Assembly (NCBI GenBank): GCA_003427395.1
Contig: BFEA01000359.1
Span: 1,399,945-1,424,363, forward strand
Source: Chara braunii
Taxonomy: Eukaryota; Streptophyta; Charophyceae; Charales; Characeae
DNA: 24,419 nt
Reading direction: 5' to 3'
The notes beneath the pieces were generated by a model that had not been told where the DNA came from, made no database searches, and saw only the letters and a list, made by a program, of their open reading frames with translations. Position 1 is the stretch's first letter. Every line of letters begins with the position of its first letter. The position numbers and the translations under genes are program-made. Positions 18,819 to 24,419 of the stretch are shown in pieces.

Positions 18819-19693
18819 AGGAATGGGACGGGGCCGATCAGGAACAAATGTTGCTGTAAAATGAGCTATCCTATCAAGAACACACTGAAACATCCTACTG
18901 CTGAAAGAAAAGTAAGTTTCAAAATACAAAACAATCATCATGGTAATCACAATGTTAAAGAACAAAGATGCAGAACATGGTATAGGAAATTTTAAACCAA
19001 TTGTGTCTTTCAGAACGAAGTAGGTGCCACTGTACATCAGACAGCCAATTGATCTACTTGCAGTTGCCAGCAAGCAACTCATATGCATGGAGTGTTGAAA
19101 ACTCGTCATCGCTTGAGCTTTGTGGAAGGCAAGTCAAGCCTGAGCAAAATTGTACAAGCCAGTGTTGAAGGTCTTTGAAACCGCTGAGAACTAATCTTGA
19201 TGCTGTACACTCGGTAACGAGTCCAAGAAGCGTCCCTTAGTAGAAAGGTATTGCAGAAATCCACCAAGTTCATGTCGTAGGCCGCTCGCAAGGTTCCGAT
19301 CTGGGTAGCAAGCTGGGTAGCGAGCTGTGCTGCAGACTCGAACATCAATTGTTACCACTTGTAGTCGAGATGTTGCACAAGGAGGTCTGCAGTTCTGTGC
19401 GCCAGCTGTTGAAGACAGCCTGGTGGCTAATCAGCTGTACATAAATCCAAGTCGTGATGTAGCAGACCATCATCCACACACGCTCGCCATTAGACCCAGG
19501 TAAGCAAGGTGATAGACAAGAAGGGGACATATGGGGATGATGGGAATCAGGTCGGGGCACGTGTGCGGATCAGAACAAGGTACATGGGCAGGGTTCAGAG
19601 GCAGGGTATCAAAGGAGGCCGAGGACAAAGGATTTCAAGAGTAGAGGTTGAGAATCGAGTAGAGGAGTTAGGGACTGAGATTCTTGAGAGAGT
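18819..19693. other. unassigned stretch downstream of the Ty3/gypsy pol remnant
   Basis: In minus orientation this lies just beyond the pol stop, where a 3' LTR would be expected, but no LTR ends or second copy are visible. Two minus frames (19345-19560, 19106-19348) show no recognisable domain. The longer includes the repeat AAQLATQLATQ. Confidence 0.4.
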
Positions 19694-19870
19694 CTATGAC
19701 AATGAGAAATCATATGCACGGACAAGCTTCATTGCATTCTTTAGATTTGACAGAGGTTCCCAAGTAGACTCTTCTTCCGGATATCCTGACCACTTGACTT
19801 TGTACTTGAGAACAGGCCTCGAATCCTGTGAAGTTTGAGTGACTCTACAGCAAACTCAGGGCCAGTGCGT
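19694..19870 (-). other. chromodomain at the end of integrase
   Basis: After the frame carrying PEFAVESLKLHRIRG, a one-base shift near 19800 leads into KYKVKWSGYPEEESTWEP, the aromatic-rich core of a chromodomain, then LSNLKNAM and a stop at 19694-19696. In chromoviruses this module directs integration to marked chromatin. Its presence defines the clade of the fragment. Confidence 0.9.
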
Positions 19871-21060
19871 GTCATGACGGGAGGTGGTCTAGGATAAGGT
19901 CGATCAAAGAACTTTGGTGGTGATTCATGATATTCCTTAAGGTATTCTGCACGGAAGATGGCAGACATGTTTCATATCTGGAGGTAGCTGAAGTTGGAAA
20001 TTTACAGGGGAAGTTTGGCCGATGATTGGGAATGGGCCAAGCCACTTGTTGCAGAGCTTGTGACTAAGGCCATGTTCGGGTTCAAAGCGTTTGCCCGAAA
20101 GCAAGACTTTGTCTCTGACTTTGAATGTGACGTTACGGCGACTCATTCATTGAGCGAAGTTGAATGGAATCAGTGGTTTCAAGGATTAGGCAGTTCATCG
20201 TAGCGACCCATTCATTGAGCGAAGGACCAGGGGTGGAAGGATTCATTTGGTGAGGAAGTAACACGTCGGACGGTAAACGCGGGAGATAACCTGGATCGAG
20301 ATAGAATGGGGACATACCGGTGGCAGGGCAAACAGCGTTGTTGTAGCTATCTTTGCGGCAATGAGTAACTGGTCCCAATCGTGTTATTGAGGATGACAAT
20401 ACTTCCTAAGGATTCGTTGAAGGGAATCATTCATCTTTTCAGTGTGGCCATCGGTCTAAGGATGGAATGTTGTGTTGTACTTCAGAGGTGTACCATACAA
20501 GGAGAACAAGTGTTTCCAAAAAGCGGAGAGGAAACGACTGTCGCGATCACTAATGATATTTTCAGGGAAGCCGTGAAAACGGCGACATGATCAAAGAACA
20601 TCATTGCAACATCCTTGGTTGTGGCACATGCGGTACAAAGGATGAAGTGGGCACGTTTGGTCAGTCTGCAAACGATGACATAGATGCAATCGTGACCTTG
20701 ATCGATCTTGGGGAGACCACAAACGAAGTCCATGGAAACAGACTGCCAATGTTGTGTGGGGATGGGCAAGGACTGTAGCTTTCCAGCCTTGGCACGATTT
20801 GAAGGGTTAAAAACTTAACATGCGGGGCAAGATCGAATGTATTCTTTTACGTCTTTGAGCAGCGAAGGCCAATGAAAGTACCGAGAAATGACATCGAAGG
20901 TTTTCTAGAAGCCAAGATGTCCGGCTGATTTTGTGTCATGGTGTTCAGCGAGAAGTTGAGTACGGAGACCGTTGTTGCAGCTTTTTCTAGTCAGACCACT
21001 TCTGGTGACCAGAAAGCCAACAAGTTGTCACGCAGGATTTTGAAGACTTTCGCACTAAAC
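19694..21060 (-). pseudogene. Ty3/gypsy (chromovirus) pol remnant: integrase and chromodomain
   Basis: Reading on the minus strand, the integrase zinc-binding domain comes first: HHDTKSAGHLG (20911-20943), then SCPAC (20818-20832), an HHCC module. The catalytic core follows: VSMDFVCGLPK with its Asp, CRLTKRAHFI, and in another frame ISDRD (second Asp) and TDGHTEKMN (catalytic Glu). The C-terminal part has NNAVCPATGMSPFYLD and KVRDKVLLS. A chromodomain ends it. Stops include TAA at 20815-20817 and TAG at 20456-20458, both at Gln positions, plus frameshifts near 20560, 20370-20390, 20140-20150 and 19800. Protease, reverse transcriptase and RNase H are absent, so the fragment is truncated upstream at about 21060. 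No LTRs were found. Confidence 0.93.
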
Positions 21061-21414
21061 AAATAAATTAATTGAAGTAAATCCCTTCCTGTTACGTGCG
21101 TCCGACTTCGAGCAAGATCCTTCAATTACGGTCTACGCCAGTCGCCTGTCTTAGGAATCTTTGATTATGATTCGGAACAACAAAGATCTTGCAAATAATA
21201 ATTATAAAATTTAAAATATGGCAAACATGTGTCAAGTTTGCCAATTTAGGAATTTGAGAACTGTGACCAGATCAATGGAGAGCATAACCTCAAGCAATGT
21301 CAATGCATACAGATCAAGAATGACTGATTCAAGGCAACGACAAGATGAATGAGGGAAGGTGAGGACTCATAATAATCTCAAGAAGTACAAATGAATAGAC
21401 ATGGTCAGCACTCG
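21061..21414. other. unassigned AT-rich stretch
   Basis: Sequence upstream (in minus sense) of the pol fragment. It has no coding signal and no recognisable repeat. Confidence 0.4.
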
Positions 21415-21798
21415 TCAAGAATCCTCACTCTCCCTCTCAAGTTCCTTCCTCAATCTCTCATTTGACAGTGCGTCCCTTGTGCGTTGAGCCACGTCTACGT
21501 ACTTCCCGAGGTTGTCGCCTAAAACATAGAGTCACTTGTAGCCTGCAAGTGCTGAATATGTCCATCCAAGGCCAACGATGCGAAAGTCAAGCATAACACA
21601 ACTCCTCCCACAGAGTAGGAAGATATGGCTTGGAGAAGATCCCCCGTCTGAGATGCCGAAACTGTGGGGGTTCAGTCACTGCCTCGTAGTCAATCTCTCC
21701 AAGGAGATATACCTCTTGGCGAGATCCACCAAGTCACCCCAGTAAGAACCATATGTGAGAAGAAAAGGAACTGGAGGTCTGGGTAATCGGTGTAGAGC
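21415..21798 (-). pseudogene. possible decayed coding frame, unidentified
   Basis: One minus-strand frame of 128 codons is interrupted by only two stops, both TGA (21676-21678 and 21532-21534), and ends at a TGA at 21415-21417. Segments look coding, such as TYGSYWGDLVDLAKRY and an Arg/Glu-rich helix at the end (DALSNERLRKELERE). Both stops could derive from Trp codons. About six stops would be expected by chance, so the evidence is modest. No family is recognised; it may belong to a retrotransposon or to a host gene. Confidence 0.3.
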
Positions 21799-22665
21799 TT
21801 AGGTCCAAAGCTACGGATCAACGTTATGCCACTTTTATCAAGCTCTCTCTGTTTGATAATCATCAACGAAATATTGATGATAATCTCCGCTAGGTGTCAT
21901 TGATAAGAACACTGACTGATTGGCACAAATCTGAGAATTAACTGATAGTAATTGAATAATAACAAGTTCTAATATTGATGATGTCTTGGATGTTTGGAGA
22001 GCCGTTGAGTAGCTAGCCGCCTATTATTGAAAGTTGACAACTGGGTGCTGAGGAGAGTTATAAACCACTGATTGAACTAGTTGAACATTTCACTGATAGC
22101 AGAAGAAGAGACTGAGGGCGGTTGTCTTCACCTGAGTTTTGTCCTAGCTTGTTCAATGGTCTCTATTGTTGTGCCAATACTGTGCAGTTCACCAAAATGG
22201 TCATGGAAATAAAAAATATATTCAAGGTATTTCTCTTCCCCAATTTTTCCAACTACATGCTATCTCACAATCATTTTGTAAACCTCCATATCTTGAAATA
22301 TTTTTGCTTCCCAACCCCCGACCCCCACGCCTTGATTGTTCAAAGTTTTCTTTGCAGATTCGGCGAGATCTCGGTGAGCGCAGTCCAACAATCTTTTCAA
22401 AAAAATAAAATAAAAAAAATTGACCCAGTTTTCGACTCAAACAAAATTCCGATGGACCACCGTGGGTCTAACCGGCCCAGTTGGATCCGGTCCAGTCCAA
22501 CTGCCCGGTGACCGGTGCAGCCCTGGAAATAAGAATATTAATGTTGAATGGCTGAACAAGAATCAATGTCTGAATTCCACACAAGATTTTTAGTTTTAAT
22601 CGATATATTTGTGGAGTTGATTATCCTTCTCAAAAAGATAGATTTGACGTGGTGTATAACTTACT
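21799..22665. other. unassigned stretch, with a hAT-like end near 22525
   Basis: AT-rich DNA with no supported gene. Near its right side, the sequence ending GCCCGGTGACCGGTGCAGCCCTG (about 22503-22525) reads, reversed, as CAGGGCTGCACCGGTCACC, which resembles the terminus of a hAT-family element. No matching left terminus was found upstream, so this would be a truncated copy. Confidence 0.35.
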
Positions 22666-23538
22666 CAGAGATGAGCAACGGGTACCCAGACCCACCCCAT
22701 CCATGAGGCGTTGGGTCAGGTGTGGGTCTTGATAAGCTGGCATGGGTAGGATGAGGGTGGGTCAAGGCGAGCAAGCCTGGGTGGGTGACGGGCGGGTCAA
22801 TGTTAGGCCAGGGTCACCCGAATGGGTGGGTGACAAGCGGGTGAACGCTAGGCCTGGGTCACCCGACCCACAGACCCAGGACAACCCATAAGAACCCTCC
22901 CCACGACCCCCCCCCCCCTATATACATATTTCCGAGCTGCAGTCCATCTGTGGACTTCAAACGTCGGTCCATCTGTTGACTTCAAAGGTTGGAGGCCCAG
23001 GAGACGGAAAGTCTCCACCCTGGGGCCCCTGGGAAAAAAAGTTTTCGCCCTCGAAAAAAAGAGTCGCGCTAGTGGCAACTAAAAATTTGGGGTCGTCCTT
23101 GAAAAAATGCGTCACGCTCTACTGGTCGCAGCTGGACCACGGCCCAAACAACGGGATGTTCGCTCCCATTAAAACAGCGGGGATCGGACCTAACCACAAC
23201 AAGTGGCAAGCCTTAGGTTCACTACCCAATTTCAAACTTGTGGAGCGATTCGAATTTCTGCAGGCAGAGATGCTTCAAAGTTTTGCGTCGTCGTCCTGGA
23301 AAATAATTAGGTACCGGGTGCGGGCGGGTAATTTTGTTCTCGCGGGTGTTGGTGGGTCAGGGTGAAGGTTTTTTACGGGTGACGGGCGGGTTGGGTGTGG
23401 GAGGAAATTTTCAAAAAAACACTCGGGTGGGTTGGGTCGCCTTGAGATTTTTTGTTTTTGTTTTTTTGAGGGCGGGCGGTGCTTAAAAAATTATGGGCGG
23501 GTTGAGTGAAGTGCCAATTCCAAAAAAGCTCATCTCTG
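22666..23538. mobile_element. hAT-like non-autonomous DNA element
   Basis: Perfect 11-bp terminal inverted repeats, CAGAGATGAGC (22666-22676) and GCTCATCTCTG (23528-23538), enclose 873 bp. The left arm is full of GGGTGGGTCA / GGGTCACCCG motifs and the right arm of GGGCGGGT / GGGTTGGGT motifs. Such subterminal clusters are typical of hAT transposase binding. The termini begin CAG and contain GATG, as in hAT elements. The expected 8-bp target duplication is not visible (AACTTACT against GCGTTCGG). A central frame (22976-23365) has no recognisable domain. A near-duplicate of about 20 bp around TCCATCTGT(G/T)GACTTCAAA lies at about 22946-22987. Confidence 0.6.
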
Positions 23539-23650
23539 GCGTTCGGTCTGGGTGGGGGGTGCTGGGATTGAGAGGGGGTCTGTGATGTGGCACAGATGCG
23601 CTTTTTTCTTTTTATTTTTTGTAAGGGGTGTGTGTGTATACAAGCGGGGG

Positions 23651-23660
23651 CGCGCGCGCG

Positions 23661-23729
<69 letters not shown>
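23651..23729. repeat. compound (CG)n-(AG)n microsatellite
   Basis: Thirteen CG dinucleotides (23651-23676) pass directly into about 26 AG dinucleotides, ending at 23729. The alternating CG part can adopt Z-DNA and the AG part is a polypurine tract. Frames through it give only Arg/Glu runs. Confidence 0.98.
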
Positions 23730-23734
<5 letters not shown>

Positions 23735-23849
23735 TCCCCTTAACACAGCTCAGACGGACCATGCAGGCTATCTGAAGGGTCCTCGCAGCCATGTAGCGCA
23801 GATCCCCCACCAAAATTGAGGCAGGCAGTGAATATGAAGTAGAGCACGA

Positions 23850-23985
23850 GCTGGCCAAGATTCAAATTCAGGTCTGTGTTTCAGAAGTTATGGGTTGCTC
23901 ACGTAGCTAGGCCCTGTTGGTCTCTGCACGTGACTCTTAAGGCTTGGCTGCACTACTCACGAAATGTGCAAAACTAGAATGAATC
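23850..23985 (-). mobile_element. tRNA-like SINE fragment, left arm of inverted pair
   Basis: On the minus strand the order is GTGAGTAG, TAGCTACGTGAGCA (box A-like), CCCATAACTTCTGAAACACAG and CCTGAATTTGAATC (box B-like, about 23857-23871). CATAA followed by TCTGAA and CCTGA-TT-GAA resembles elongator tRNA-Met with a CAU anticodon, but arms are incomplete. It matches 24020-24170 in opposite orientation. Confidence 0.5.
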
Positions 23986-24019
23986 TTCTGCAGAACGTGG
24001 AATAATAGGCCACCATATG

Positions 24020-24170
24020 TTTCGTCTTTTGTGCATTTGGTGAGTAGAGCCCCTTAGGGCCACTGCACGCGTTCCTAAGAAAAGAAAAACGAGAAAAGAA
24101 AAGAAAAGCGAGAAAACAAAGAAATAGTGACCCATAACCGAGATGCACAGACCTGAATTCGAATCCAGAC
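24020..24170 (+). mobile_element. tRNA-like SINE fragment, right arm of inverted pair
   Basis: The plus strand has GTGCATTTGGTGAGTAG, then an A/G-rich insertion (about 24077-24125), then GACCCATAACC and CAGACCTGAATTCGAATCC with a box B-like AATTCGAATCC at 24156-24166. This is the same order of blocks as the left arm on the minus strand, so the two are imperfect inverted copies about 35 bp apart. Transcripts through both would fold back. Confidence 0.5.
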
Positions 24171-24383
24171 TATATATTCTCTGCCCACCCTCACGGAGTG
24201 TAAGTTTGAAGTGTATCTATGCATAACGTCGGGTCCTAGCTAATATGTTGTAGGGATCCTTCCGAAAAGAGGCTGGACACAACTAGGACGTTTTTATTTT
24301 TCTACTTTTTTAATGTGCTCATCACTTGTGCGAGCGTGCATGCGCGTGCGGCACCCCCGCGCACGAGATGCGCCGCAAGTATG

Positions 24384-24385
<2 letters not shown>
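24171..24385. other. unassigned stretch
   Basis: No gene is seen. The right part (24320-24380) is rich in GCGCGTGC-type alternating purine-pyrimidine sequence next to the closing CT tract. Confidence 0.4.

Positions 24386-24419
<34 letters not shown>
24386..24419. repeat. (CT)n microsatellite at right edge
   Basis: A perfect TC/CT run reaches the end of the window and probably continues beyond it. Together with the tract at 1-79 it suggests the window is bounded by microsatellites, as when an assembly breaks in them. Confidence 0.97.

Noticed and set aside
23552-23743. Arg/Glu repeat proteins across 23552-23858
   Set aside because: They are translations of the (CG)n-(AG)n microsatellite.
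1-24419. CRISPR array, bacterial operon or phage features
   Set aside because: No regularly spaced identical repeats, no Shine-Dalgarno-organised genes. All recognisable genes are eukaryotic retrotransposon genes.

Overview
The window looks like repeat-rich nuclear DNA of a eukaryote, most probably of the green lineage (land plant or streptophyte alga). The evidence is an L1-type LINE with the plant-style order endonuclease, reverse transcriptase, zf-RVT, a chromodomain-bearing Ty3/gypsy remnant, tRNA-derived SINE-like pieces, GC-rich non-autonomous DNA elements, intron-like splice signals and long (CT)n tracts. No intact host gene is visible; host sequence survives only as short candidate exons. 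The lineage is inferred from these families and the species cannot be fixed from the window.

Layout: 1-590 holds a CT microsatellite, a 42-bp repeat pair and a hairpin with a T-run. 590-2792 is a 5'-truncated, decayed LINE copy. About 2793-2973 is an open, coding-like stretch that appears to be cut by two successive LINE insertions at the same place. The first is a 380-bp LINE tail (2974-3353). The second is a roughly full-length LINE of about 10.2 kb (3369-13612) bounded by an exact 18-bp direct repeat. The open frame of the left flank resumes at 13621. The large LINE carries a roughly 2-kb G-rich degenerate tandem region upstream of ORF1, a long ORF1 with a zinc-knuckle remnant, and an ORF2 with APE endonuclease, reverse transcriptase and zf-RVT domains. 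Both ORFs are broken by stops and frameshifts.

13631-18072 is mostly unrecognised sequence. It contains a 93-bp tandem duplication, a tRNA-Ser-like 3' half, a 193-bp LINE tail with a 16-bp target-site duplication, a candidate terminal exon (16600-16720) and a strong hairpin. 18079-18575 is a GC-rich fold-back element with 6-7 bp target duplications. A tRNA-derived SINE lies on the minus strand at 18694-18818. 19694-21060 (minus) is the integrase-chromodomain end of a Ty3/gypsy chromovirus. 22666-23538 is a hAT-like non-autonomous element. The window closes with microsatellites and an inverted pair of tRNA-like SINE fragments.

Two assembly warnings apply. A complete Nextera mate-pair junction adapter lies at 3978-4015 between two identical 158-bp blocks, so about 196 bp there are artefactual. 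Ambiguous bases at 11328-11354 fall inside the LINE. The most interesting biological signal is a conserved structure in the LINE 3' tail: four copies keep the same hairpins with compensatory base changes, as expected of a tail read by the element's own reverse transcriptase.
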